Shown here: piece by piece, positions 1 to 8,725 of the stretch
Position numbering within the stretch: position 1 is the first letter of the stretch
Layout of the letters: the number at the start of each line of letters is the position of its first letter
NCBI GenBank assembly: GCA_964573105.1
Contig: CAZNIS010000015.1
Span: 30,276-94,275 of the forward strand
Source: CAKZSB01 sp964573105
GTDB taxonomy: Bacteria; Pseudomonadota; Gammaproteobacteria; Granulosicoccales; Granulosicoccaceae
Reading direction: 5' to 3'
Length of the DNA stretch: 64,000 nt
The notes under the pieces: model-generated
Told to the model about the DNA's origin: nothing
Database searches by the model: none
What the model saw: the letters and a program-made list of their open reading frames with translations, nothing else
Program-made: the position numbers and the translations under genes

Positions 1-3000
1 AAAGTGATCCATATTCTGGAAGACATGGGCTTTCTGGTCGACGGTGAAGTGCCCTACGAATTCGCGATTGCCGACGGCACCACGGCACATCTGCGCGAGT
101 TCCTGCTGCGCAGCAGCAGCCAGAGCGAGATCGATCTGGACGCGATTGCCAGTCAATTCGAGCAGGCGTTTATCAGAATCTGGCGCGGTGAGGTCGAGGA
201 TGACGGACTGAACCAGCTGATCGTCGCGGCCGGCCTGAGCTGGCGCCAGATCACGATGGTGCGCTGCTACTGCCGCTACATGCAGCAGATCAAGGTGCCG
301 TATTCGCAGGAGTACATCGCCCAGTGCCTGATCGACAACCCGCAGCTTGCGAAAACGGTGGTGTCGCTGTTCGAGCGCAAATTTGATCCAAGCCTCGACG
401 ATCACAACTGCGATGCGCTGCTGGCCGATTACGCGCGGCTGCTGGAAGGGGTCAGCTCACTCGATCACGATCGCATTCTGCGCACCCTGGGCGAGAGCGT
501 ACAGGCCACGGTCAGAACCAACTATTTCTGCGGCGACGATGTATCTGGGCCGCCAGCCCTGGCGATGAAACTCTCGCCATCGCTGATCGACGGCATACCG
601 CTGCCCTGCCCGATGTTCGAGATATTCGTCTGCTCACCGCGGGTAGAGGCGGTCCATCTGCGCGGCGGAAAAGTCGCGCGCGGCGGTCTGCGCTGGTCGG
701 ATCGACGTGAGGATTTTCGCACCGAGGTGCTGGGTCTGATGAAGGCGCAGATGGTGAAGAATTCCGTCATCGTGCCAGTCGGTTCAAAAGGCGGATTTGT
801 CGTCAAGCAAGCGCCCGAGAACGCCAGCCGGGATGAATTGATGGAGGAAGTCGTCGCCTGCTACCAGACTTTTCTGCGCAGCATGCTGACGATCACCGAC
901 AACTATCTCGACGGCCAGCTCGTCGCACCACCCAATGTCGTGCGCCACGATGAAGACGACCCCTATCTGGTTGTCGCAGCCGACAAAGGCACTGCCACTT
1001 TCTCGGACATCGCCAACGGTGTTTCCGCCGAGTTCAACTTCTGGCTGGGTGATGCATTCGCCTCGGGCGGTTCGGTTGGCTATGACCACAAGGGCATGGG
1101 CATCACCGCGAAGGGGGCATGGGAATCAGTCAAGCGACACTTTCGCGAGCTTGGCACCGACACCCAGGCCGATGAGTTCAGCGTGATCGGCATCGGCGAC
1201 ATGGGTGGCGATGTGTTCGGCAACGGCATGCTGCTGTCTCCGCACATCCGCCTGTTAGGCGCCTTCAACCACATGCATATTTTCCTCGATCCCAACCCGG
1301 ACGCCGCGGCCACGTTTGCCGAACGCAAACGGCTGTTCGAACTGCCGCGCTCGAGCTGGGACGACTATGATCGCAGCCTGATCTCGGAGGGCGGCGGTAT
1401 CTACGAGCGCTCGCTGAAATCGATTCCGCTGAGCGCCCAGGTGCGCACCATGCTCGACACTGAGGCCGACAGCATGACGCCCGCAGAGTTGATCCACAAT
1501 CTGCTGAAGGCGCGCGTTGACCTGCTCTGGAACGGTGGCATTGGCACCTACATCAAAGCTGTCGCCGAGACCAACGCCGATGCGCAGGACAAGGCCAATG
1601 ACTCGGTTCGCGTGAATGGCGCAGATGTGCGCGCTCGGGTAGTCGGCGAAGGCGGCAATCTGGGTTGCACCCAGAACGGCCGCATCGAATTCGCAAGCCA
1701 GGGCGGCAAAATCTACACCGACGCGATCGACAACTCCGCAGGCGTCGACTGCTCTGACCACGAGGTCAACATCAAGATTCTGGTCGACGCACTGGTCTCT
1801 TCGGGCGCGCTGCCAGCAGAGCAGCGCACCGCCCTGCTGGCCGACATGACTGACGAAGTGGGCGAGCTGGTCTTGCGCGACAACTACCAGCAAACGCAGT
1901 GCATCAGTCTGGCACTGGCGCAGGCGCCGATGCTGCTGGAAGAGCACAGCCGCTTCATCAGCGCGCTGGAGGCCGCCGGCAAACTCAATCGCGATATCGA
2001 ATTTCTGCCATCGATCGATGCGATCAACGAGCGCAAGTCTCGCGGGCTGGGTCTGACCGCCCCGGAAATCGCGGTGCTGGTCGCCTATAGCAAGATGGAT
2101 CTGTACGAGCACCTGCTGCAATCCAACGTCGTCGATGACCCGTATTTCAACACGCAGCTTGCGAACTACTTTCCCAGCCGCTTGCGAGACGAATACCCGG
2201 ATCAGTTGCAGCAGCACCAGCTGCGTCGCGAGATCATCGCCACGCTGCTGACCAACAGCCTGGTCAACCGGCTCGGCCCGACATTCGTATTCCGCCTGCA
2301 GGAAGAAGTGGGCGCCGAGACGACCGACATCGCCACCGCGTTCGCCGCTGTGCGTGAACTCTACGGCATGCGCAAGCTGTGGGCTGAAATCGAGTCACTC
2401 GATAATCAGGTGGAAAACTCGAGTCAGCGCGAAATGCTGCTGATGACGCGCGGCTGGATCGAGCGCGGCGTGCACTGGGTGGTGAACAATCGCCGCGCGC
2501 CGCAATCGATTGCCGACATCACAGGCTTCTTTAGCGAGCACCTGCAGGCGTTGCAAAACTGCGTGCCGAGCAGCCTGCCAGAGAGCAACAAAAACAGCTA
2601 CACAGCGCGCGCGTCGCACTTTGAAGCAGCCGGCGTATCGCCTGAACTGGCAGCTCGTGTATCACGCGTGGTGCCGATGTCATCGGCGCTCGATATCATC
2701 GAAATTGCGGTCACCCAGGGGGCGCGCGTCGATTTGACGGCCGAGGTCTATTTCCGCGTCGGCAGCTTTTTGCAATTGCAGTGGCTGCGCGATCAGATCG
2801 CCACACTGGAATCATCGAATCACTGGCACACGCTGGCGATCTCGGCACTGCGCGTCGATCTGCACTACCAGCACAGACATTTGGCCGCCGAGGTGCTCAA
2901 CGGCGCTGCGGCCGATGCCACAGCCGAGGAGCTGGTGGCCAGCTGGGCGGCCGGCATCCCGACCGGTCTTGGCATCTACGACTCACGCGTCAACGAAATC

Positions 3001-3099
3001 AAGGCAACCGGTTATTCTGACTACGCGATGCTGAGCCTGGCGGTGGCCGAAGTGCACAAACTGTTGCAAACCGCGCGACCGCTGGCCGGTACCGACTAG
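1..3099 (+). CDS. gdhB: NAD-specific glutamate dehydrogenase, large type, C-terminal part (5' end outside window)
   Basis: Oxidative deamination of glutamate to 2-oxoglutarate and ammonia with NAD+. The frame is open from the first base of the window, so the gene starts upstream; about 1032 residues are visible of a family that normally has about 1600. The catalytic glutamate dehydrogenase core is recognisable: a GGLRWSDRREDFRTEV block near base 690 followed by KNSVIVPVGSKGGF, and the nucleotide-binding and late catalytic region around 1620-1780 with VVGEGGNLGCTQ, GRIEF and DNSAGVDCSDHEVN. The remaining 400 or so residues are the helical C-terminal region typical of this family. The stop is followed by two GC-rich hairpins before the next gene. 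Family assignment is secure; the N-terminal regulatory region cannot be inspected here. Confidence 0.95.
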   Translation, partial: KVIHILEDMGFLVDGEVPYEFAIADGTTAHLREFLLRSSSQSEIDLDAIASQFEQAFIRIWRGEVEDDGLNQLIVAAGLSWRQITMVRCYCRYMQQIKVPYSQEYIAQCLIDNPQLAKTVVSLFERKFDPSLDDHNCDALLADYARLLEGVSSLDHDRILRTLGESVQATVRTNYFCGDDVSGPPALAMKLSPSLIDGIPLPCPMFEIFVCSPRVEAVHLRGGKVARGGLRWSDRREDFRTEVLGLMKAQMVKNSVIVPVGSKGGFVVKQAPENASRDELMEEVVACYQTFLRSMLTITDNYLDGQLVAPPNVVRHDEDDPYLVVAADKGTATFSDIANGVSAEFNFWLGDAFASGGSVGYDHKGMGITAKGAWESVKRHFRELGTDTQADEFSVIGIGDMGGDVFGNGMLLSPHIRLLGAFNHMHIFLDPNPDAAATFAERKRLFELPRSSWDDYDRSLISEGGGIYERSLKSIPLSAQVRTMLDTEADSMTPAELIHNLLKARVDLLWNGGIGTYIKAVAETNADAQDKANDSVRVNGADVRARVVGEGGNLGCTQNGRIEFASQGGKIYTDAIDNSAGVDCSDHEVNIKILVDALVSSGALPAEQRTALLADMTDEVGELVLRDNYQQTQCISLALAQAPMLLEEHSRFISALEAAGKLNRDIEFLPSIDAINERKSRGLGLTAPEIAVLVAYSKMDLYEHLLQSNVVDDPYFNTQLANYFPSRLRDEYPDQLQQHQLRREIIATLLTNSLVNRLGPTFVFRLQEEVGAETTDIATAFAAVRELYGMRKLWAEIESLDNQVENSSQREMLLMTRGWIERGVHWVVNNRRAPQSIADITGFFSEHLQALQNCVPSSLPESNKNSYTARASHFEAAGVSPELAARVSRVVPMSSALDIIEIAVTQGARVDLTAEVYFRVGSFLQLQWLRDQIATLESSNHWHTLAISALRVDLHYQHRHLAAEVLNGAAADATAEELVASWAAGIPTGLGIYDSRVNEIKATGYSDYAMLSLAVAEVHKLLQTARPLAGTD

Positions 3100-3113
3100 C
3101 GATTCTGACAGCA

Positions 3114-3156
3114 CCGCCCGGCGTCCGGGCGGGGCCACAGGCATCTGTCTGTGGCC
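3114..3156 (+). terminator. Tandem GC-rich hairpins after gdhB
   Basis: Two perfect 8-bp stems lie back to back: CCGCCCGG (3114-3121) with CCGGGCGG (3125-3132) across a 3-base loop, then GGCCACAG (3133-3140) with CTGTGGCC (3149-3156) across an 8-base loop. Neither is followed by a T run, so factor-independent termination is uncertain; they could instead stabilise the gdhB 3' end or attenuate read-through into the channel gene. Confidence 0.5.
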
Positions 3157-3223
3157 GCCAATGGCAGCTGCGCTCGTCCGCAATGGACAAGCGCTGCGCT
3201 GTGCTATCGGCTATTCTGGGCAG

Positions 3224-4288
3224 ATGAACGAACTTTCGTACTTGCTCAGCCAACTGGGCCCGGTTCAGTATCTGGTGGTCGCGGCAAATCTGCTGCTCAT
3301 GTTGTTCGCGCCGCGACTGATCGAGCGGTTCGCGCCTGGTAAATCAAACGTCAAACGTTTTCGCATCACGCTGATGCGCGGCATCAATCTGTTGATTCTG
3401 GCAGCGGTGCTCTACCCCGCCTTCAGCGCGACGCAGCCAGATGAACGCGCGGTGCTGACCCGCCTGGCATCGATCGTTGTGGTGATTTATCTGGCCTATC
3501 TGATTGCCGTGGTCATCGACGATCTGGTGCGACGCAAATACGGCAAGCGCCAGAATTCAGCTGAACAGGAAACCTGGTCCGACACCTATCACTCGCGCAT
3601 GCTCGGGCTGCTGATCAGCTCGTTCATCGGCATTGTGGCGCTGATCACTGTGATCCGGCTGGCCGGTTTGTCCAGCCTGCTCGAGGCCGGGGGCGTGATC
3701 GGCTTCATCGGGGTTTTCCTCGCCCTGACGCAGGCCGCCTGGGCGCCAGATATCATCAGTGGCCTGTTGTTACTGAACAGCGATATGGTCAGCGAGGGCG
3801 ACGTTATCGAGATCGACGATGGCTCGAAATTGCTGGCGCGGGTTTTCAAGACCAAGGTATTTCACACGGTGCTGGTCGACGTGATCGACAACCACCGGGT
3901 GATGATCGGCAATGCTCGGCTGCGCAACTGCACCATCCACAATTTATCTCGCTTTGCGTCAGCCCGCGGCCTGCGCGAGCGTCTGGTGTTCAAAATCGGC
4001 TACGACGTTTCGCCGGAGCGAGTAAAAAAACTGTTCCACACCGCCTTTGACACCATTTGTCAGGATGAATCCATCGCCATCGACCCCACGCATCCGCTGG
4101 AGATTCGCGTGTTAGACACAGGCGATCACGCTGTCGAATGGGGGGTGTTCTACTACATCAAGGAAATCGTTCAGAAGGTCAAGTCGCGCCAGGCCTTCAT
4201 GGAAGAGATTCTTCTGGTGTCGGTCAATCATGATATCTCGCTTGCCACCCCGCAGACACACGTTGTTGCCAAAGCTGATATCGCATGA
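3224..4288 (+). CDS. MscS-family mechanosensitive ion channel
   Basis: Inner-membrane small-conductance mechanosensitive channel homologue that would release solutes on hypo-osmotic shock. From the ATG at 3224 the protein has 354 residues. It starts with hydrophobic segments (around residues 10-30, 45-65, 80-100), then two more around 130-190; the last, GVIGFIGVFLALTQAAW, has the glycine/alanine-rich character of the pore-lining helix. A soluble beta domain follows (VSEGDVIEID, then VMIGNARLRNCTIHNLSR), as in the MscS fold. An in-frame ATG at 3161 would add 21 polar residues from the hairpin-containing leader and is less likely. The stop overlaps the next start by 4 bases (ATGA), implying translational coupling to the phosphoesterase-like gene. 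Confidence 0.88.
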   Translation: MNELSYLLSQLGPVQYLVVAANLLLMLFAPRLIERFAPGKSNVKRFRITLMRGINLLILAAVLYPAFSATQPDERAVLTRLASIVVVIYLAYLIAVVIDDLVRRKYGKRQNSAEQETWSDTYHSRMLGLLISSFIGIVALITVIRLAGLSSLLEAGGVIGFIGVFLALTQAAWAPDIISGLLLLNSDMVSEGDVIEIDDGSKLLARVFKTKVFHTVLVDVIDNHRVMIGNARLRNCTIHNLSRFASARGLRERLVFKIGYDVSPERVKKLFHTAFDTICQDESIAIDPTHPLEIRVLDTGDHAVEWGVFYYIKEIVQKVKSRQAFMEEILLVSVNHDISLATPQTHVVAKADIA

Positions 4289-5238
4289 ACCTGCCCGTCA
4301 ACGACGGCCGACTGTGCCCGATCGACTACCAGTATCAACCGGCTGATATCGCAGCGTTGCAGGCTGCTGAGGCGCAGACGATCTACGTGATCGGCGGTCT
4401 GTATGGCAACACGCACGCGTTGTCGACAATTCTGACGATGGCAGCACGCGAACCAGCGCCAGTCAGGCTGATTTTTAACGGCGACTTCAACTGGTTCAAT
4501 CGCGATCCGCAAACATTCACTGCCATCAATGAGCTCGTGCTGAAGCACACAGCCTTGCGCGGCAACATTGAAACAGAAATTGCGCGCGAATATTTCACTG
4601 GCGGTTGCGGTTGCGGCTACCCCGACACGGTTCAGGATCAAACCGTTGAGTGGTCAAATGAAATCATTGCACTGCTGCGGCAGACTGCAAATCATTTCAC
4701 GCGACTTCAGGTAACGCTTCGAAACTTGCCGCGATACCTGCGGTTTCAAATCGGCGACACGACCGTTGCCATCGTGCACGGCGACTGTCGCTCACTGGCC
4801 GGATGGTCGCTGGCGCGAGAAAATCTGCAGCGCAACATTTCAAGCGAATTGCGCGATGATCTACTCGCCTGTCAATCGGACATCGTCGCCAGCACACATA
4901 CCTGCGAGCCGTTTGCCACGACGGTGGCTGCGGGTGCAAGCGAAATCTCGGTGATCAACAATGGAGCCGCAGGGATGCCCAACCTGCGACAAACAAGATA
5001 CGGGATTATCACCCGAATAGGGTTACACCCGTTTGCAGGTAACAGTCTCTATCGCCGCCAGCACAACGGTACAACAATAGAAGCGCTGCCTGTGGAATAC
5101 CAGCATCAGCAGTTTCTGGATGAATTTCTGGCCCAGTGGCCACCGGCCAGTGCTGCGCACGCCTCGTACTTCGAGCGTATTAACTCTGGCACCAATTTGA
5201 ATCCTGAAGATGCCTGCGGCCGCGGTTTTTCCGTGTAG
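4285..5238 (+). CDS. Metallophosphoesterase-like protein with a divergent first metal motif
   Basis: A 317-residue protein with the order of calcineurin-like phosphoesterase motifs: YVIGGLYGNTHAL (where the family normally has D-x-H-G-N), NGDFNWF (for GD), ALRGNIE (for GNH/D-E), VHGDCRSLAGW and STHTCEPF (for GHTH). The first aspartate-histidine pair is replaced by GGLY, so the usual two-metal site may be altered or the protein may be inactive. It overlaps the upstream MscS gene by 4 bases and is probably co-transcribed with it. Fold assignment is by motif order and spacing; substrate is unknown. Confidence 0.65.
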   Translation: MNLPVNDGRLCPIDYQYQPADIAALQAAEAQTIYVIGGLYGNTHALSTILTMAAREPAPVRLIFNGDFNWFNRDPQTFTAINELVLKHTALRGNIETEIAREYFTGGCGCGYPDTVQDQTVEWSNEIIALLRQTANHFTRLQVTLRNLPRYLRFQIGDTTVAIVHGDCRSLAGWSLARENLQRNISSELRDDLLACQSDIVASTHTCEPFATTVAAGASEISVINNGAAGMPNLRQTRYGIITRIGLHPFAGNSLYRRQHNGTTIEALPVEYQHQQFLDEFLAQWPPASAAHASYFERINSGTNLNPEDACGRGFSV

Positions 5239-5333
5239 TTTCGAGGCAACGGTTACAAAAACGGCTGGTCCCAAGGGTAGTTTCTATCAATGGCAGCGCC
5301 GTGAACTGCCTGGCGTTTCTCAGATGTGTCGAA

Positions 5334-5945
5334 CTAACGACTCAACGATACGTGCATTTTGATCAGCTCGGCAAGCGTTGATGCCTGCATTTTCTGCATC
5401 ACCTGTGCACGATGCACTTCAACCGTGCGCTCACTGATCTTCAATTCAGTGGCGATACCGCGATTGGTCATGCCATCGACCACTCGATCGTACACTTCCA
5501 TCTCGCGCTTTGACACTCTGGCCAGACGCTGTTCGAGTTCCTCACGATTGCTCATACCCTCGTGCGCAATCGCCTCGTCTTTCAGTGCCTGGGCTATGCG
5601 CTCCAACAGAACCGGAGTTGAAACCGGTTTCTTGATGTAATCGACCGCGCCGCGACGCATCGCATCGACTGCGGTTTCCACGTCGCCAAAGCCTGTCATG
5701 AAGATAATCGGGTGGTTGGCGTCACGACGTTGCATTTCACGCTGCAATGCAAGGCCGTCCATTCCGGGTAGTTTCAGATCAGCCAGCACACAGGCGCGCG
5801 GATAGTTGCCCAGATCTGCCAGCATGTCCTCGGCAGTGGAGTGCGCGACAACCCGATAGCCCTCATTTTCAAGCACAAGTTTCAATCCATGGAGAATCGT
5901 CTCGTCGTCATCTACCAGGATTACAACATTGCTCACGGGTGTCAT
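5334..5945 (-). CDS. FixJ/NarL-type response regulator (REC plus LuxR-type HTH)
   Basis: A 203-residue two-component response regulator. Residues 1-120 form a receiver domain with the acidic cluster DDDE, phospho-acceptor Asp in LADLKLPGMDG, the conserved Thr in IIFMTGFGD and Lys in YIKKPV. Residues about 135-195 form a LuxR-type helix-turn-helix (LSKREMEVYDRVVDGMTNRGIA-like, ISERTVEVHR). The overall architecture matches FixJ/TtrR regulators. I start it at the ATG at 5945, preceded by AAGGG about 8 bases upstream, rather than at 5996, which adds 17 unconserved residues. No histidine kinase lies next to it, so it is an orphan in this window; its targets are unknown. Confidence 0.88.
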   Translation of the reverse strand: MTPVSNVVILVDDDETILHGLKLVLENEGYRVVAHSTAEDMLADLGNYPRACVLADLKLPGMDGLALQREMQRRDANHPIIFMTGFGDVETAVDAMRRGAVDYIKKPVSTPVLLERIAQALKDEAIAHEGMSNREELEQRLARVSKREMEVYDRVVDGMTNRGIATELKISERTVEVHRAQVMQKMQASTLAELIKMHVSLSR

Positions 5946-6475
5946 GGGTGTTGCCCTTGCGGGTTTTGCTGGGCGCAAAGTTCGCCGTTGCCCCATTGGG
6001 GGGATCGATGTTGTGTCAAAAGAATTACCTTTTGTGCAATTGTCTAGTAACGCCGGTACCGTAAGCCGGGCGGTCTGACCACCCCGAAATTCGTGTCCAG
6101 TCTACTAGCCACCCTGCCCCCGATGGCAGAGTGCAACTAAAGCACACGGCTCCACTCTTTTAATCATGCCAAAAAGTAGTGGATAAAGTAAGAACAATTA
6201 CGCCCTTATCGATACTTTTTTGCCAGGCTGACGGCTGACTGCAAGGCTCTGTCGCAATTGCAACCGGCCTGCGACAGATTCTCCGCCAACCTCAATAATC
6301 CACCGTTGGATGATGAATTATCTCACTGAATCGTAAACAAATAGAACATAGGAACCAAACTACGTGTTTTCACTTAATTTGATTCTGGTATGTCTGATGA
6401 TAATACTGCCGGTCGACACCCTGTTTTGTATACATTGACAAACGATTAAGGGGCCATAGTCACGCGACAACCAAT
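5946..6475. other. Intergenic region between the response regulator and the amidinotransferase
   Basis: About 530 bases without a convincing gene and visibly more AT-rich than the surroundings. It holds the 5' region of the response-regulator gene on the minus strand. The notable signals are the 9-bp inverted repeat at 6248-6278 and a TTGTATACAT stretch near 6426-6435 resembling half-palindromic GntR-type operators. No RNA gene was recognised. Confidence 0.5.
6248..6278. promoter_or_regulatory. 9-bp perfect inverted repeat
   Basis: TCTGTCGCA (6248-6256) is repeated inverted as TGCGACAGA (6270-6278) with a 13-base spacer. There is no T run on either side, so an operator or RNA stem is likelier than an intrinsic terminator. 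It lies about 300 bases upstream of the response-regulator start and about 200 bases downstream of the amidinotransferase stop. Confidence 0.35.
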
Positions 6476-7396
6476 TCAACCGGGATCGCGTCGCAGCGCC
6501 TGACACATGCAGTGTACGCCGCCACCGCCGGGCGTAATCATCGATACGTCCGGGTCAAACACCTCCAGACCATGTGCACGCGCGCGCTCTTTCAATGTTT
6601 GACTGTGCTTAGGCAGCAGCACTCGATCATTCCCCAGAGCCACAACGTTGCAGCCAAGATCAAGCGTATCCTTGAAAGGAACCGGAATAATCTCGATTTG
6701 TTTACTCTTCAACCATTCGATCACGCTGTCATCAGTACTCTCAAGACAAACGGCTGCCAGCTTGCGTGCCAGCATCACGACCATCAGATCGATGTGAACG
6801 TAAAAGGGGTCTATGTCAGCCAGCATGACTTCCCAGCCCTCGGCCTCGAACCAGTCGCGCAGTTGCTCTGCCGCACCCAGCTGACTGCGCCCTTCGTCAC
6901 CCTCCCAGCCAATCAGCACGGTGCCGGGTTCGATGACGTTGAAGTCACCGCCCTCGAAAGTGCCAGCTGTGACGTAGTCGTAGATCGGGATGCCGAGTTT
7001 TTCGTAGGTTTGAATGGCGCGAAAGTTCTCGCCTCGGCGCCACCAGTTGGCCATGTTAGTGATGATGGCGCCGTAGGGTGTCATCACTGATGAGTCACGG
7101 GCAAAGATCTGATAAGGCAGCGCCTCGTCGGGCTCCAGGATATGACAGGTGACGCCGGCCGACTCGTAGGCGGCAACCATCTCTGTGTGTTGGGCAACGG
7201 CCGTCTGAGCGTCAAAGGTGTAGCGTCTGCGAATGCTTTTCTTCGAGACCGAGCTGGTTTTCAGCCACTCGTAGTGTTGCGCCGGCCCCAGAAGGACATC
7301 GCGTAACACCCCGTACTCACAATCGGCGCCCCAGTAATCAAGCGGCTTGCTGCCGCCGCCGGCGACGCGCGTCTGCAATGAAAATGCACTGTTCAA
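6476..7396 (-). CDS. Amidinotransferase / dimethylarginine dimethylaminohydrolase-like enzyme
   Basis: A 306-residue member of the guanidino-group-modifying superfamily (arginine deiminase, DDAH, glycine amidinotransferase), which attacks the guanidinium carbon through a cysteine thiolate. Visible signature residues are FARDSS (Asp), FEGGDFN (Glu/Asp), FYVHIDL (His) and a C-terminal GGGGVHCMCQ with the likely nucleophilic Cys. Size fits hydrolases of this group. The start is TTG at 7396, overlapping the TGA of the Rieske oxygenase as TTGA, so the two are translationally coupled. The pairing with an oxygenase suggests action on a guanidino or amidino compound, or on an oxygenation product, but no substrate can be named. 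Active-site assignment is by family pattern. Confidence 0.8.
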   Translation of the reverse strand: MNSAFSLQTRVAGGGSKPLDYWGADCEYGVLRDVLLGPAQHYEWLKTSSVSKKSIRRRYTFDAQTAVAQHTEMVAAYESAGVTCHILEPDEALPYQIFARDSSVMTPYGAIITNMANWWRRGENFRAIQTYEKLGIPIYDYVTAGTFEGGDFNVIEPGTVLIGWEGDEGRSQLGAAEQLRDWFEAEGWEVMLADIDPFYVHIDLMVVMLARKLAAVCLESTDDSVIEWLKSKQIEIIPVPFKDTLDLGCNVVALGNDRVLLPKHSQTLKERARAHGLEVFDPDVSMITPGGGGVHCMCQALRRDPG

Positions 7397-8511
7397 CTTA
7401 AATCACTCCCGTTTTCATCTGCGCCAAGCTCAGAGCGATAGTAGCGCTGCAGCGTAGCGACGTGTGGTTCCTCGGCTGGCGACAAGGGCCCGTTGCGATA
7501 GACACCGGCGGCCAGGTTGACCTGCACTGTCTCGCAAATGCCAATATCTTCCTCGACAACGGTTCTGCTCCAGGCAAAGGAGTCCTCGCGCTCAGCGACA
7601 CTGAGATTCCGATACCAGGCCCAGTTTGTCGAGCGCAACCGATCGATCGCTATGGGTTCGAGCCGCTCGATCTTGAACGCGTTGTCGCTGATCGCGAGCT
7701 GAAACCCCGGAAACTTGTATGTCCATATTCCGGCATCGCCGCGCAGTTTGGCCGCTGATGCCGCCTCTCCATAGCCGACATGAAACGCTACCAGCGCACC
7801 GTCGTCATAGGAGGCGATCTCGACATTGCCGGAGGCGACGGCTTTTGCCAACCTGGGGTGGACGCTGTGCAGGTGATAACCCTCGACGGTATTGTCGCAG
7901 TAGGTTTTCCAGTTCGCGTGACCCTCGACCACGAAACTGCCGTGATATTCCATGCTGTCAATCGAGTCAAACGATTCGATCAGCCTCGGCAGGCTGCCAA
8001 GCCATTGGTCAAAATCGATCGCCGGCTCGCCCTGCCCGCTGGCGGGACAGATGAAAATCATGCCCTGCCAGACACGACATTCCAGATCAAAAAGATCGCA
8101 GGAGCCGGCATTGATTTGCTCGTCGCCAAAGCGCGGCGCCCTGAGCAGCCGACCGTCAGTGGCATATTGCCAGCTGTGATAGGGGCAGCGGACGGTACCG
8201 CAATTGCCGCTGCCCGGCGCCAGCAATTGAGCGCCCCGATGGCGACAGACATTGTGAAATGCCCGCAGCTTGCCATCGTCGCCACGGATCGCGTAGACCG
8301 GCCAGCCACAAATGGTATCGGACAAGTAATCACCCGCGTTTTCACACACCTGTGCCGGGCCGAGCAGCCACCAGTGTCGGGCAAAGATTCGCTCGCGCTC
8401 CTGGCGCAGTATCTTCGGATCGGTGTAGAAATCCGAATTCATCGAGTAGTTCAAGTCGCCCTCGTCCAGCAGTGTTGTGATCCGACGCCGGCTGAGTTCA
8501 GCCGCTTGCAC
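7393..8511 (-). CDS. Rieske non-heme iron oxygenase, alpha-subunit type
   Basis: Aromatic-ring-hydroxylating / choline-monooxygenase-like oxygenase. The Rieske [2Fe-2S] ligands are present as VCRHRG and, 18 residues after the first Cys-His pair, CPYHSW. The mononuclear iron region is DNTVEGYHLHSVHP with two His and an upstream Asp. The N-terminal FYTDP...RIFARHWW block is typical of the family. Frame remains open far upstream into the divergent ligase gene, so the start is uncertain: GTG at 8511 retains a conserved-looking leader (LSRRR...LLDEGDLNYS), while ATG at 8442 gives MNSDFYTDP and 349 residues. Neither has a strong ribosome site. It is upstream of and coupled to the amidinotransferase; no reductase or ferredoxin gene is adjacent. 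Confidence 0.85.
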   Translation of the reverse strand: MQAAELSRRRITTLLDEGDLNYSMNSDFYTDPKILRQERERIFARHWWLLGPAQVCENAGDYLSDTICGWPVYAIRGDDGKLRAFHNVCRHRGAQLLAPGSGNCGTVRCPYHSWQYATDGRLLRAPRFGDEQINAGSCDLFDLECRVWQGMIFICPASGQGEPAIDFDQWLGSLPRLIESFDSIDSMEYHGSFVVEGHANWKTYCDNTVEGYHLHSVHPRLAKAVASGNVEIASYDDGALVAFHVGYGEAASAAKLRGDAGIWTYKFPGFQLAISDNAFKIERLEPIAIDRLRSTNWAWYRNLSVAEREDSFAWSRTVVEEDIGICETVQVNLAAGVYRNGPLSPAEEPHVATLQRYYRSELGADENGSDLS

Positions 8512-8587
8512 CCAAGTGACCAACGTCGCGGCCGGCCAGTTTACTGCAAGCCGTGCGCTGTGCGAATGTTGCGGCGCGGGTGCACAA

Positions 8588-8623
8588 GCCGCGGACCGAT
8601 GGAGCAGATCCCATATCCGCGGC
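8588..8623. promoter_or_regulatory. 7-bp inverted repeat in the divergent promoter region
   Basis: GCCGCGG (8588-8594) and CCGCGGC (8617-8623) are an inverted pair with a 22-base spacer, in the 214-base interval between the divergently transcribed Rieske and CoA-ligase genes. Its placement would suit an operator controlling both directions, but short GC palindromes are common in this genome and no regulator gene is adjacent. Confidence 0.25.
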
Positions 8624-8725
8624 CAATCAACAATGCGGGCTTGTTGCTCCAGACTCAGGTGAATACCATGCAGGTTGCCCGAGTGCGAGTGGCGGGCAAG
8701 CCTGAGACGACAACGGAGCAATCTA

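Noticed and set aside
1255..2217. Long antisense open frame of 320 codons inside gdhB
   Set aside because: It is the complementary frame of strongly conserved glutamate dehydrogenase sequence in GC-rich DNA, so it is a shadow.
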